The notes under the pieces were generated by a model. That model saw nothing but the letters and a program-made list of their open reading frames with translations. It was not told where the DNA came from and ran no database searches. Both the position numbers and the translations under genes were made by a program. Below, piece by piece: positions 15,001-30,000 of a stretch of DNA of 32,136 bases; the first letter of the stretch is position 1; every line of letters begins with the position of its first letter. Source of the stretch: Marinobacterium weihaiense (GTDB lineage: Bacteria > Pseudomonadota > Gammaproteobacteria > Pseudomonadales > Balneatricaceae); contig NZ_JAHQZT010000028.1 of NCBI RefSeq assembly GCF_019061305.1, positions 1-32,136 of the forward strand, read 5' to 3'.

Positions 15001-18000
15001 GGCGAGGCCTACATCCATGGTATGAACGGGGTGGCCGAGGGCGTGCGTCAGGTGCGCGGCAGCGCCGTCAACCAGGTGGATGACGTGGAAAACGTACTGG
15101 TCACTGCCGGCACCGGCGTGCCGACCAGCGGTCTGATTCTGAGCGCAAGCTAAGGAGGTCACATGTTTGTCGATCTGACACCCGAGCAGCATGCGCTGCG
15201 ACTGAAAATTCGTGATTACTTCACCAACCTGATGACACCGGAGCTGCGCAGCTCCCTGCGTGGCAAGGAAGGCGGTGACGAGTTCCGCGACACCATCCGC
15301 CAGATGGGCAGGGATGGCTGGCTGGCCGTGGGCTGGCCCAAGGAACACGGTGGCCAGGGCTATGCCGCCACCGAACAGTTGATCTTCTTTGAAGAAGCCA
15401 ACATCGCCGGTGCACCGCTGCCGTTCGTGACTATCAGTACGGTGGGCCCGGCGTTGATGGAGTTCGGTACCGAACTGCAGAAGGAGAAATTCCTGCCGGG
15501 CATCGCCAACGGCGAGATCAACTTCGCCATCGGCTATTCCGAGCCGGATGCTGGTTCCGACCTGGCACTGCTGAAGACCAGTGCCCGGGTCGAGGACGAT
15601 CATTTTGTCGTCAACGGCAACAAGCTGTGGACCTCCGGTGCCGAATCGGCTGATTACGTCTGGCTGGCCGCCCGTACCGATCCGGATCTGCCACGTCACA
15701 AGGGCGTATCGATCATGATCGTCGACACTCAGGATCCGGGCTTCTCCCATACCGTCATCCCGACCTGTTCCAACCCGACGGCGGCGACCTACTACGACAA
15801 CGTCAAGGTGCCGCGCGAGATGCTGGTGGGCGAACTCAACGGCGGCTGGAAGCTGATCACCTCCCAGCTCAACCACGAGCGCCTGGGGTTGGGCTCCTGG
15901 TCCGACAAGGTGGTGGGGCTGTTCAAGCGTGTCTACCTCTGGGCCAAGACCAAGGATGAAAACGGTCGCTGTGCCATGGACAAGGCCTGGGTGCGCTCGG
16001 CACTGGCCGAGTGCTACTCGCGCCTGGAAGCCATGCGTCTGATCAACTTCCGTATTGCCGCCGATCTGGAAGCCGGGCAGATGGACGTGGCCCTGGCCTC
16101 GATTACCAAGGTGTATGGTTCCGAATCTGCCATCGAGATTCTGCGTCGTCTGGTCGACATTGTCGGTGCCAACGGTATGATCCGTGAGGGCTCGGCCGCC
16201 TCCCTGCTGATGGGCGAGCTGGAATACGAGGTGCGCGCCTCGGTCACGCTGACCTTCGGCGGCGGCACCAACGAGATCCAGCGCGAGCTGATTGCCCAGT
16301 TTGGCCTGGGCATGCCGCGCGGCCGCTAAGCCTGCACGAGGAGATAACAATAATGAGTGCAATTGAAACCTTTCGCGCCGAAACCCGCGCCTGGCTCGAG
16401 GCCAACTGCCCCGAGTCGCTGCGCGGCCCGGCAGCGGCCGGCGAGCTGGTCTGGGGCGGTTCCCGGGTCGAGTTCGCCACTGAAGATCAGCGCCTCTGGT
16501 TCGAGCGCATGCGTGACAAGGGCTGGTTTTGCCCGGACTGGCCCGCCGCCTACGGTGGCGGTGGCCTGACGCCGGAGCAGGATGCGGTGCTGCAGCAGGA
16601 ACTGAAGCGCCTCAAGTGCCGCCCGCCGCAGATCAACCTGGGTATCTGGATGCTGGGCCCGGTGCTGCTGGAGTTCGGCACCGAGGAACAGAAACAGCGT
16701 CTGCTGACGCCGATGACGCGTGGCGAAGTGCGCTGGTGTCAGGGCTTCAGCGAACCCAACGCGGGCTCCGACCTGGCCAATATCCGCACCGCCGCGGTGG
16801 ATGCGGGGGATCACTTCGTGGTTAATGGCAGCAAGATCTGGACCTCCTACGGCGACAAGTCCGACTGGATGTACTGCCTGGTGCGCACCGACAACAGCAG
16901 CGCCAAGAAGCAGGAAGGCATTTCGCTGGTGGTGCTGGACATGCATGCGGAGGGCGTAGATGCGCGCCCGATTGACCTGATCAGCGGCAAGTCCACCTTC
17001 TGTGAAGTGTTTTTCGACAACGTCAAGGTGCCCAAGGAAAACCTGATCGGGCCGCTGAACGGCGGCTGGACCCTGGCCAAGCGCCTGCTGCAGCACGAAC
17101 GCAGCGCCATGTCCAAGTTCGGCGAGTTCAGCCTGCCGACGCACTTTGACCTGATGAGCATCGTCGGCGATTACCTGCCTCGTTCCGCGTCCGACCGTCC
17201 GTCTGATATTGCCCTGCGTGCCCGTGCTCAGGCGGCGGCGCTGGATGAACATGCCTACAACCTGACCGTGCAGCGCATGGGCCAGCAGGCACGCGCCGGC
17301 CAGGATGTCAGCGGCATTGCCGCCATCATGAAGCTGGTGCACAGCGAACAGGAAAAGCAGAAATTCGAACTGCTGGTCGATGCCATGGGCCACCGTGCGT
17401 TGGGCTGGGACGGTGACGAGTTCAGCGAACAGGAGCTGGCCATCAGCAAGGCCTGGCTGCTCAGCTATACCCAGACCATTGCCGGCGGCTCGTCGGAAGT
17501 GCAGCTGAACGTGATCGCCAAGCGCGTACTGGACCTGCCCGATGCTCCCAAAGGAGGCGCTAAATGAACCTGATCTATAACGAAGAGCAGCGCATGCTGC
17601 TGGATACGGCGCGGGAATTCTGTGCCGAGCGCAGCCCGGTGGCCTCTATGCGGGCGCTGCGTGATCGTGGCGACGAGCTGGGCTATGAACCGAGTGTCTG
17701 GCAGGAGATGACCGCGCTGGGCTGGAGCGCCATTGCCTTCCCGGAAAGCCTCGGCGGCCTGGATTTTGGTTACACCGGCATGGGGGCTGTGTTCGAATCG
17801 GCCGGCCGCCACCTGAGCGCCTCGCCGCTGCTGTCCTCCATCGTGCTCTGTGGCTCGGTACTGGAGTTGGGCGGCAGCGAAGCCCAGCAGGCACAGTGGC
17901 TGGCCGACATGATCGGCGGCAGCAAACGTCTGGCGCTGGCGGTGGATGAAGGCGCGCGTCATGCGCCGGACCAGCTGCAGCTGCAGGCGACGCGTACCGA

Positions 18001-21000
18001 CGGCGGTTTCGCGCTCAGCGGTGACAAGGTGATGGTCGTGGACGGCCTGGGTGCCGACGCTTTCATCGTGGCGGCCCGGACCGGTGCCGCAAGTGACGCG
18101 ATCAGCCTGTTTATCGTGCCGGCCGATGCCGAGGGCCTGGTGGTCAGCCGCCAGAACCTGATCGATGCCCGCAACTACGCCCGGCTGCAGCTGCAGCAGG
18201 TACAGGTCGCGCCGGATGCGCTGATCGGTGAGCTGGATCAGGGCGCGGCCGTGCTGGAGCAGGCGCTGGACCGGGGCCGTGTCTGCATCGCCGCCGAGCT
18301 GCAGGGCGCCTGCGAAGCCCTGTTCCAGATGACCCTGGAATACCTGCGCACCCGGGTACAGTTTGACGTGCCCATCGGCTCCTTCCAGGCGCTGCAGCAC
18401 CGCGCGGCCTGGATGCACGTGGATCTTGAACTGGCGCGTTCCAGTCTCATGGCGGCACTGGCGGCGATTGATGCCGGTGATCCCCAGGCGTCCCGGCTGG
18501 CCAGTCTGGCCAAGTGGAAGGTCGGGCAGATGGCGGACAAGGTCAGCAATGAGGGCGTGCAGATGCACGGCGGCATCGGTGTCACCGATGAGTTGGACGT
18601 GGGCTTCTACTTCAAGCGCATTCGCACCCTACAGGCCCTGCTGGGCGATGCGGATTACCACCTTGATCGGGCGGCACCGCTGTTGGAGGCGGCCTGATCG
18701 AGACGGCAGAGTAGCCGAGCGGTTGCTCTGCCGTTATTCCATTGACACTAATCGACACCTGCTGGACCGGCCCCGATGCCGGTTTTTGCGTGCGCGCGGC
18801 CAGTAGGTGTCTCTGATGAGGGACGGCAATGAAAGTAAAAACAAAATTCCTCTCCATCTCCATCGTGCCCATGATTCTGGTCGTGTTGGCGGTGATGCTG
18901 GTGGTGCAGTGGCAGCTGCAGCGACTGGAACAGGAGGAGGTCGCCGGCATTCGCAGCGAGATGCTCAATGCCCGCCAGCAGGAACTGCAGAACTACATCG
19001 ACATGGCCATGGGGGCCATCCGGCCGCTCCAGCACCGGCTGGACATGCGCTACAACGAAAAGATCGCCCAGGCCACGGAAGTCCTTAACGGCATGACCTT
19101 CGGTGACAACGGCTTCATCTACGGCTATGACCTGGATGGCAATATCGTGTTTCATTCTGGCGATCCTGCCTCGATCGGTAAGTCGGTGATCGACATTACC
19201 GATCCAGACGGTAAGCCGTTCGTGAAAGAAGTGATCGATAAAGCCTTGGAAGGCGGCGGCTTTGTCGAATACCGCTGGCCGCGTGAGGCTGGTGCCGAGC
19301 CCTCGCCACGGTTAACCTTCGCCCGCGAGATCGAGGTCTGGGGCTGGGTCATTGCCACCGGCTTTTTTACCGACGATATTGATGCCGAAGTGGCCCGCCG
19401 GGAAGCCAGCATTGCTCATACCGTTACCCAAACCCTGATCTGGATACTGGCCTCTGGCCTGGTATTGGCGCTGCTGGTCAGCGCCGTGAACCTGTTGCTG
19501 TCGCGTCGGATGCTGGCGCCTCTGCAAGAGACGGCACAGGCGCTGCTGGACATCGCCGAAGGCGAAGGTGACCTGACTCGACGACTGGACGTGCACAGCC
19601 AGGATGAAGTGGGCGATGTGGCGCGCGGTTTTAACGGCTTTGTCGACAAGATTCACCAGCTGGTGCAAGAGGTGCAGGCGGCGGTCGGCTCGCTCAGCGA
19701 GTCCACCCGTTCCATGAGCACCGTGGTGGATCAAACCCAGCAGGATACCCGTCAGCAGCGTGACGATACCGGCCGTACCGCCGCGGCCATCGAGCAGATG
19801 GTCGCCGCTGTACAGGAAGTGGCCGCCAGCGCCACCATGGCCGCCGAGGCTGCCCGGCAGGCGGATGAGGATGCCCACAGTGGTGATCGGGTGGTGGCCG
19901 ATACCATCACGTCCATCAATCGCCTGGCGGATGATGTGCACCGCTCGGCCGAGGTGATCACCCGCCTGGGCGATGATGCCGACACTATCGGCACAGTGGT
20001 CGGCGTAATCAGCGACATTGCCGAGCAGACCAACCTGCTGGCGCTCAACGCCGCGATCGAAGCGGCCCGTGCCGGTGATCAGGGGCGCGGTTTTTCCGTT
20101 GTGGCCGATGAAGTGTGCACTCTGGCCAGCCGGACCCAGCAGAGCACCGAACAGATCCAGAGCATGATCGAGCGGCTGCAGCAGGGGGCCCGTGAAGCGG
20201 TGAGCGTAATGGCCAACAGCCGTGAGCAGAGCAGTGCCACCACGGCACGGGCGTCCGAGGCGAGCCAGTCGCTGCACCAGATCACGGCATCCGTGGCGAC
20301 CATCAATGAAATGAACACCCAGATCGCCAGCGCGGCCGAGCAGCAGACCGCCGTTGCCAACGAGATCGCGTCCAGCGTGCAGCAGGTGGCCGTCATTGCC
20401 GACAAGGCGGATCACAACGCCGGCATTCTGGCCGAGACGACGCGGGGCATGAGTGAACTGGAGCAGCGGCTCAACCGGCTGGTGATGACGTTTCGGGTGT
20501 GAAAGCGCCTGTCGCCAAGCGCCGGCCGTGATACCCGGGGCCTGGCGGTCGGAGTGAAGGGCTCAGACCTTGAACGCCGACACTGAGTCCTGCAGACGGG
20601 TGGCCTGTTTGGCGACCTCGTCGCTGGCGACGGCATTTTGGCGCACCTGCTCGTTGGCGGTGTCCATGATGCTGCGGATCTGTTCCACGTTGCGGGTGAT
20701 TTCGGCGGCCACGGCGGCCTGCTCTTCTGTGGCCGAGGCCACCTGTGTGGTCATGTCGACGATCATGCCGGCGCCGGCGACGATCGTTTCCAGCGCCTGA
20801 ATGCTGCTCTCGGCGCTGGTGGCATTACGGTGGCTCTGTTCGGCACTGGCGTGCATCAGCTCCGCCACCTTGCGGGTACGGCTCTGCAGTTCGCTGATCA
20901 TGGTTTCGATTTCGGTGGCCGAGCCCTGGGTGCGGGCCGCCAGGCTGCGGACCTCATCGGCCACGACCGCAAAGCCCCGTCCCTGTTCACCGGCACGGGC

Positions 21001-24000
21001 CGCTTCGATGGACGCGTTCAGCGCCAGCAGGTTGGTCTGTTCGGCGATGCCCTTGATCACGTCGAGGACGGTGCCAATATGCTCGGCATCCGCCTGCAGG
21101 GCTTCCACGCTCTCGGAGGTGGTGTGGATCTGCTCCGCCAGATGGTGAATGGCCTGGATGATTTGGCTGATCGTCTTCTGGCTGTTCAGGGCATTCTGCT
21201 GGGATTCCTGTGCGGTACTGGAGGTGGTCTCGGTATGGCTGGCAATCTCCTGCATGGCGCCTTCCATCTCCTGCACGGCGGCCGCGACCTGCACTACCTG
21301 GTGTTGCTGTTGGCTCAGGCCCTGGGACGTTTCCGTGGTGGTCGCCGACACTTCTTCGGCAGCGGTACTGAGCTGGACGGCGGCTTGGTTGACCCGCTCG
21401 ATCAACTGTTGAAAGGCGTCCATCATGTTGTTGAAGTCGGTGCCCATGGCGGCGATTTCGTCCTTGCCACGGGCATCAAAGCGCAGAGTCAGGTTCTGTT
21501 CGTCGCGCGCCTGCTTCATCACTTCGGCCAGGCGGCCGACCGGTGACAGGATCGAGCGTGCCAGCAGCCCCGCGACCACGACCACCAGCAGCAACAGCAC
21601 GGCGGCGGTCACCGTGGCCAGCAGCTGCTCGTGCCGGGTGCGTTCGGCAACGGCGTTTTCCAGTTCGCCCACCAATGCATCCATCTGCTGCTGTGTGGCA
21701 TCAATGGCGCTCCACATCTGGCGGACCAGGTTCTCCGGGTTGTCGGCTCGTGTCGGCAGTACCCGTTCCATCTGCGTGGCCAGCGTCAGGAAAGCCCGGC
21801 TGTAGTCATCCAGCGCCTCGCGGGCCTGGCGTTTCTGTACCGGGTCAAGCAGCGGGTCGATGGCAACCTTGTCCAGGCCATCGGCTATGCGCTGGCTGAA
21901 ACGCTGCAGTTCTTCCGGTTGGCTGTGCAGCAGAAAGTCTTTCTCGCTGCGGCGCAACTGCAGGATCGCCACCTGCAGCGGCAGTGAACCGGCCTCTGTC
22001 ATCAGTGCCTCGGCCCGGTGGACGGACTCGCGCATGGCGCCATAGAGCCCTGCATCGGGCGTCAGACCGATCTGTTGATGCTGGGCGACCAGCGCCTTGA
22101 AACGGTCGTTGTAGGTTTGCAGCAGGCGCTTGATGTCGCTGGTGCGGCTGGCATCCAAGCCGGTGGCGAGCAGCTGTTCGCCCAGTTGATCCAGGTTGTC
22201 CATCATGGCGGTTTCGCTGCGGTTATGGTGATCGAGATAATCCGGGTCCAGCGTGGCCATGAAGTCCTTTTCGTGACGCCGCATCATCATCATGTTGTTT
22301 TCGACCACCTGGATTTTGATGATGGCGCCCTGGAGTTGGTCCAGGGTGTTGAGTACTGACTGCATCATTCCATAAACGGCGGCCATGGCCAGTGCGGCCA
22401 GTGCGACCAGTGCTATGAGCTTGTTCCTGATGGTCATCGTCCGACTCCGCTGAGCAAGCAGGTTTGATCAAAAGGGAATGGCTGCCATCCATTGCAGGCA
22501 GTTCTTAGCAGTATATGCCAGATTGGCGAGGGTGCAGGGCGGGTGAAACAAATGAAGGGCGGGGCCGCATAAGGCCCCGCGGTTGTCAGACGGCCACGGC
22601 GGCTTGCATGCCGGTCTTGAGGGCGCCTTCGATATAGGCGACGTCAGCGCCATCACCGATATTGATCACCTCGGTACCGCCTTTTTCCAGGCAGCGGCTG
22701 AGGCAGGGATTGGTTTCGGCGCCGATGGCCAGTACCACGGAATCGGCTGCGACTTCGTGGCAGTTGCCCTCCTGGTCGGAGTAGCTGACGCTCTTCTTGC
22801 CGATGGTCTGCACCCGGGCGTGCTTGACCATGGTCACGCCATGGCTTTCCAAATTGTGCAGCACCTTCCAGCGGCGCACGATGGACAGCTCGGCGCCCAG
22901 GTCCGCGCCCGGCTCCAGCACCTGCACTTGGCGGCCGCGCTCGACCAGGAACTCGGCCAGTTCCAGACCGACCAGACCGCCACCAATGATCACTACCTGT
23001 TTGCCCAGGGGCATCCACAGTTTGGACAGGCTCTGGATCGCCTCGGTGCTGTCGGTGACACCGACCAAAGAGCCTGACTTCATCATCATGCGCTGGGTGA
23101 TGCTGAGCTTGCGCTTGGCAATGTCATCGCCTTCGCCAGTCATGAGCTTGCGCAGCTCATCGCCGGACCAGACATGCTTCTGGTCGGCACCGGGAATATC
23201 CGGGGCATTACGTCGGGCACCGGCCGCGACAATGACCTGATCCGGCTTGAGCTGATTGATCAGGGCTTCGTCGGCATTGGTATTGAGGCGCACCTCGATG
23301 GGCAGATCGCGTACCTGCTTGATCAGGTAATCCAGCAGCGGGCCGTTTTCCGGGTAGGCCAGGGCGGCGAAGAACAGGGTGCCGCCCAGGCGACCGCTGC
23401 GTTCCACCAGGGTGACCTGATGGCCGCGCAGGGCACTGACGCGAGCGGCTTCCAGGCCGGCCGGACCGCCACCGACGACCAGCACCTTTTTCGGCTGATC
23501 GCTGGCGATCAACTGCAGCTCGGACTCGTGGCCGGTCTGCGGATTGACGGCGCACTTGACCCGCTCGTTGACGAAAATCTGGCTGACACAGGCATAGCAG
23601 TAGATGCAGGGGCGCACGTCAGCGGCGCGGCCTTCTTCCAGCTTTTTCGGCAGCTCGGGGTCGGCCAGCAGCTTGCGGCCCATGGCGACGAAATCGCATT
23701 TGCCCTCACCAACAGCCTTGTCGGCAACCTCAGGGTCCAGGCGGCCGGCGGCAGTGACCGGAATGTTCAGTGCCTTGCGGATGTGTGCGGCCCAGTCGAG
23801 GAACATGGCACGTTCCTGGGGAATCGGGGCCTTGGTAAAGGCGTTGCCGCTGCTCAGGTTGGCATAGGCGGACACGCTGATCAGATCAATGCCGGCCTCC
23901 TGAGCCATCTGCGCCGTGCGGGTGGCGTCTTCCAGACTGATGCCGCCTGGCAGGTCCAGTTCGATGGCGTCCATGCGCATCCACACAGGGTAATCCCGGC

Positions 24001-27000
24001 CCACGCGCTCGCGTACCGCCTGAATCACCTCCAGCAGCAGGCGGGCACGGTTTTCCAGCGGGCCGCCGTATTCGTCATCGCGCGTGTTGTAATAGGGCGA
24101 AAGAAAGCCGGCGATGATATAGGTATGACCGGCGTGGATCTCGACGCCGTCGAAGCCTGCTTTTTGCGCGCGCTCGGCGGCATCGGCAAACCAGGTCACC
24201 ATCTGCCGAATATCGTCCTTTTCCATCACGCGGATGCGCACGCCCGATTTTTCGCGGCCCTTGGACGAGCTGATGAAGCGGCCCAGCTCGGATTGGGTCA
24301 GGGAAGCGAACATATCGGTGTTGGCAGCCGGCGGCATGGACGGCACCCAAAGCTCACGACCTTCAGCGAGGTCGCGTACCGAAGTCTTGCCGGCATGCTG
24401 CAGCTGCATGGCGATTTTGGCGCCGTGCTTGTGGACGCGGTCGGTCAGCTGCTTAAGACCGGGGATGAAGTCATCCGAGGATACGCCGACCTGGTAGGGC
24501 TCGGCGGTGCCAGCCGGGTAGGCGATGGAACAGACGCCCATGGTGAGCATGCCGGCACCACCCTTGGCACGGGCTTCATAAAACGCCTGGATACGTTCGC
24601 CACAGGTGCCGTCCTGCTCGGCGTAGTTGGAGCCCATGGGGGCCATGAGAATCCGGTTTTTCAGCTCCAGGGAGCCGATGTTGCCCGGGGTAAAAAGATG
24701 TTGATAAGCGGCCATAGCTCTCACTCCTGTCTGCGTGCGGCTTAACCGTGCTGCAGAAAATCGATACAGGTGCGGTTGAACAGGTCGGTGTGTTCCACCT
24801 GAACCCAGTGGCCGCAGCGGTTAAGCATCAGGAAGCGTGCGTGAGGTGCCTTGTCGAGGAACTTGAAGACGCCTTCGACCGGGTTGAAGCGGTCGTTGTT
24901 GCCCCAGAAGCCGAGGATGGGGCAGGTCAGCTCGCCCAGGCGTTCGGTCATGTTCGGCACCATCATGGTGGAGAACAGGTTGGCCGGCTGGGTGACGGCC
25001 ACGGCGGCACGCTCTTTCAGCAGTTCGTCATCCAGCTGGGAGGCGTCAAACAGCTGCAGCTGCATCACCTGGCGCATCTCTTCAACGCCCATCGGACCCT
25101 GGCCGTACACTTCGACCATGCGCACGATGCCTTCCATCTGAAAGTAGGTTTCACGCTCTTCCACGCCACCCGGTGCCATCAGCACCAGACGTTCAACCGT
25201 GCTCGGATGCGCCAGTGCCTGACCCAGTGCGATGGCGCCGCCCAGAGAGTTGCCCAGCAGAGTGCAGCGCTCGATGCCGGTCGCCTGCAGGAACTGGTTC
25301 AGACACTCGACAAAAAACTCCAGGTTGTAATGGGCATCTTCCGGCTTGCTGGAGCGACCGAAGCCGGGCAAATCGAGCACGATATTGCGGTAACCGGCCT
25401 CGGCGAAGAGCGGGTAGTTGGTCTTGAAGTTACTGAAGCCACTGGCGCCGGGACCACTGCCGTGCAGCCACAGCACCACGGGGCCTTCGCCCACGTCCAG
25501 ATAATGCAGGGTCAGACCGTTTTCGAGTTGGGCGTACTGGCCGACCGGCAGTGGCAGGTCCTGATGATCCATGGTGTTCTCCTTATTATGGTGGTGCGCG
25601 CGGCACCGCGGACAGATCGGGTCGCGTTCATCCTCTTATCGCCAACGCCAAGCGGCATCGTCCGTTCAGACCAGTGCCGGCGCTGCCCGGATCATCGGTC
25701 AGGGGGTCGGGTGGCTTAGTCTTGATGGACGATGTCCACCTTGCGGGGCTGGTCGAAGATGCATCACACAACAAGAACCTGAATGGAATGCGCCGGCAGG
25801 TGCATGGGGAGAACGTGTGATGAAACATCAGGACAAGGTGGTATTCGTGACCGGTGCCGGACAGGGCATGGGGCAGGCTGTGGTCAAGCTGTTTGCAGCC
25901 GAGGGCGCCAAGGTGGCCGCCATCGACATCAACCAGGAGGCGGCGGAAGCCACCGCAGCGGCATGCGAGGGCGAGGTGATTGCCATTGCCTGCGACATTG
26001 CCAACAGCGAATCCGTACAGGGCGCCATGGCGCAGGTAAAGGACGCCTTTGGCCGTCTTGATGTGGTCATCAACAATGCCGGTACCGGCTCGGTTGACGA
26101 ATTCCTCAACACCCCGGACGAAAACTGGGACCGTGTCATCGGCGTCAACCTCAAGGGTACCTTCCTGTGCTGCCGCGAAGGCGCGCGCCTGATGGTGGAG
26201 AACGGCGGTGGCGCCATCATTAACGTCTCCAGCTCGGCGGCCGTATCCGGCGAAGGCCCCAGCCACTACGTGGCCTCCAAGGCTGGTGTCATGGGTCTGA
26301 CCCGCAGCATCGCCCGCGAGCTGGCGCCCAACGGCATCCGCGTCAACACCCTGGTGCCGGGTGCAACCAATACGCCGATGATGCAGGGCATCCCGGAGGA
26401 GTGGATGCAGCAGATGATCAGCGCCATTCCCATGGGGCGCATGGCCGAGCCGGAAGACGTGGCCAAGGTAGCGTCTTTCCTGGCCAGCGACGATGCCGGC
26501 TTTGTCACCGGCCAGAACATTGCCGTCAACGGCGGCATGGTGCTGATCTGAGGTGCCTATGACTGAACTGACCCTGGAACAGCGCATCGACCGCCTGGAA
26601 TCCACCGAAGCGATCCGCCAGCTGGCGGGCAAGTATTCGCTGTCGCTGGACATGCGCGACCTGGATGCGCACGTCAATCTGTTTGCCCCGGACATTCGCG
26701 TGGGCCGTGAAAAGGTAGGCCGTGAACACCTGAAAGCCTGGGTGGACACCACGCTGCGGGACCAGTTTACCGGCACCTCGCACCACCTGGGGCAGCACAT
26801 CATCGAGTTCGTCGATGCCGATCATGCCATCGGCGTGGTGTATTCCAAGAACGAGCACGAGACCGGCCCCGAGTGGGTGATCATGCAGATGCTGTACTGG
26901 GACGACTACGAGCGCATCGACGGCCAATGGTATTTCCGCCGTCGCCTGCCGTGCTACTGGTATGCCACCGACCTGAACAAGCCGCCCATCGGCGACATGA

Positions 27001-30000
27001 AAATGCGCTGGCCGGGCCGTGAGCCTTATGAAGGCACTTTCCATGGCCTGTTCCCGTCCTGGCAGCAGTTCTGGAGCCGGCGTCCGGCGGCGGATCAGCT
27101 GCCCGAGGTAGCGGCCCCGGCCCCGGTCGACCGTTTTTTGCAAACCATGCGCGGTGACACGCCAGCGCCGAAGATTCGGGTGCGCTGAGCGACCGAATGA
27201 CTCAATCGATAACAAGAAGGAATGAGCGCATGAGTACAACTCTTTCCGACCAGCCACAGGTCGCGGTGCCGCGCGAGGTCACCCAGCAGAAGCTGGATCG
27301 GCGCGCGCAGGCAGCGGGGCTGATCAAACCACTGGATCTGTATACCATCGCCGATCGCGTCGAAGCGCAGGCCGAAGCCCTGGGAGACCATCCCTTCATC
27401 ATCTATGGCGACCGCCGCCTCAGCTATGCCGAAGTGGACGCCCGTGCCAATCAGGTGGCTCATGCGGCGCTGGCCTGCGGCCTCAAGCCCGGTGATGTCT
27501 GCGCCATGGCGATGGAGAACCGCCCCGAATTCTTCACCACCTGGTTCGGCCTGACCAAGATCGGCGTGGTCGTGGCTTTCATCAACAACCAGATCAACGG
27601 CCGTCCGCTGCAGCACGCGCTGGAGTCTACCGACGCCAAGGCGGTCATCGTGGGCGAAGAGTGTGCCCACCTGTTCGCCCAGACCCCGGATCTGAACGTA
27701 CCCCAGTGGTTACTGCCCGATGCCGAGAAACCGGCAACGGACGCGGACCTGGCCGGTCTGAGCCGTGACTACATCAACGCGCTGGAGAATGCCCCCCGTA
27801 CACAGGTGGACAAGGCTCACAGGGCTGGCATCACCGCTGAAACACCGACGCTGCTGATCTTCACCTCCGGCACCACTGGCCTGCCCAAGGCCGCGATCTA
27901 CAGCCACATGCGCTGGTTGTGCTCGGGTGACGTGATGGAAGTGACCATCAGCGCTACGCCGGATGACGTTTTTTACTGCTGCTTGCCGCTGTATCACGGC
28001 GCGGCTGCCACCTCGGTCACGTCCACCGCATTGCGTGCCGGCGCGTCCATTCTGGTGCGACGCAAGTTCAGCGTCAGCCGCTTCTGGCAGGACGTGCGTG
28101 ACAACGGCGTGACCGTGTGTCAGTACATCGGCGAGATCTGCCGCTACCTGCTCAACCAGGATACCGACGCCGGTGATCACCAGCTGCGCTGCATGATGGG
28201 AGCCGGCCTGACCGCCGAGTCGTGGCGCCGCTGGGTTGAGCGCTTTGGTCAGATGGACATCTATGAAGGCTGGGGTTCAACCGAAGCCAACACCAACCTG
28301 ATCAACGTCGACAACTTCATCGGCTCCTGTGGCCGCGTGCCGGACTGGAACAAGACCAACTTCCGCCTGATTCGGTACGATGTAGAACGCGACGCGCATC
28401 TGCGTGATGACCAGGGCCACTGCATCCAGTGCGAGCCGGGTGAAGTGGGCGAGGGGATCGGCATGATCATCAACCACCCCGAAATCGGCGGGGGGCGTTT
28501 CGAGGGCTACACCTCCAGGGAAGCCTCCGAACAGAAGATTCTGCGCGATGTCTTCAGCGAGGGCGACAGTTGGTGGCGCTCGGGTGACCTGCTGCGCTAT
28601 GACGAAGACGGCTATTTCTACTTTGTCGACCGCGTGGGCGATACCTTCCGCTGGAAGAGCGAAAACGTGTCGACCCAGGAAGTGGCCAGCGCGCTGGATG
28701 ACTTCACGGGCGCCGAGCTGATCAACATCTATGGCGTACAGGTGCCGCAGCACGAGGGCCGTGCCGGCATGGCCGCCATCGTTATGCAGGAAGGCCAGGT
28801 GTTTGATCCTCAGGCCTTTTACGACCTGACCGAAGAACGCGTGCCGCGCTATGCTGCACCGCTGTTTGTCCGGGTCAGTGCGGCGGCCGATATGACCACC
28901 ACGTTCAAGCTGCGCAAGGTGGACCTGCAGCGCCAGGGTTACTGTCCCGAGCAGTGCCAGGACCCGCTCTATGTGCGTGACGACAAGGCCGGTACCTACC
29001 GTCCCTATTCGGCCGAAGCACTGGCCGATGTTGGGTTGCCGCCATTCGAATATCAATAACAAGGGCGTCGGAGAGATACGATGGGATTGAGAGGAGACGC
29101 CGCGATTGTAGGCGCGGCACAGTATAAACCGGAAAAATACGCCACGGCGCCGCAGATGTTCCACCTGGAGCAGGTGGCCGATCTGGCGGCTCAGGCACTG
29201 GAAGACGCGGGCCTGAAAGCCAGCGATCTGGACGGCCTGGTTATCAACGGCCCCCAGTTCCATGAAGCCTCGGTCTTCGTACCGGCCATGGCCGCGGAAT
29301 ATCTGGGTATCGAACTGAACTTTGCCGAAGTGGTCGATCTGGGCGGTTGTACGCCGGTGGGCATGGTCTGGCGTGCCGCCGCCGCCATCGAAATGGGGCT
29401 GTGTGAAGCGGTGCTCTGCGTGATCCCGATGCGCATTGCCCCCTTCGGCCCCAGTGAAGACCCGGCCTGGATGGCGCGCGCCATGCGCTTTGGTGGTCAT
29501 AGCACCGCGTACGGCGCACCCGAGGCCGAGTTCGACCTGCCTTACGGCCATATGGGCCAGAACACCGGCTACGCCATGATTGCCCAGCGTTATGCCGCGC
29601 AGTACGGCTATGATCAGGCGGCCATGGCCAAGCTCTGTGTCGACCAGCGTACCAACGCTCAGGCCAACCCGGATGCCATGTTCTTCGGCAAGCCGCTGAC
29701 GGTTGAAGAAGTTCTCGGTTCCAAGATGGTGGCGGATCCGCTGCACGTACTGGAGATTGTCATGCCGGTGGCCGGTGGTGCTGCCGTGATCGTCACCTCC
29801 AAGGAGCTGGCGGCCAAGACCAAACACCGCCCGGCCTACGTCAAAGGCTTTGGCGAGCGTCTGTCGTTCAAGTCACCGTCCTACGCCAACGACATGACCG
29901 TGACCCCAGTCGCCGAGGCCGCCAAACGCGCCTTCGCCATGGCCGGCGTGAAGCCTCAGGACATGGACGCCGCACAGATCTACGACTGCTACACCATCAC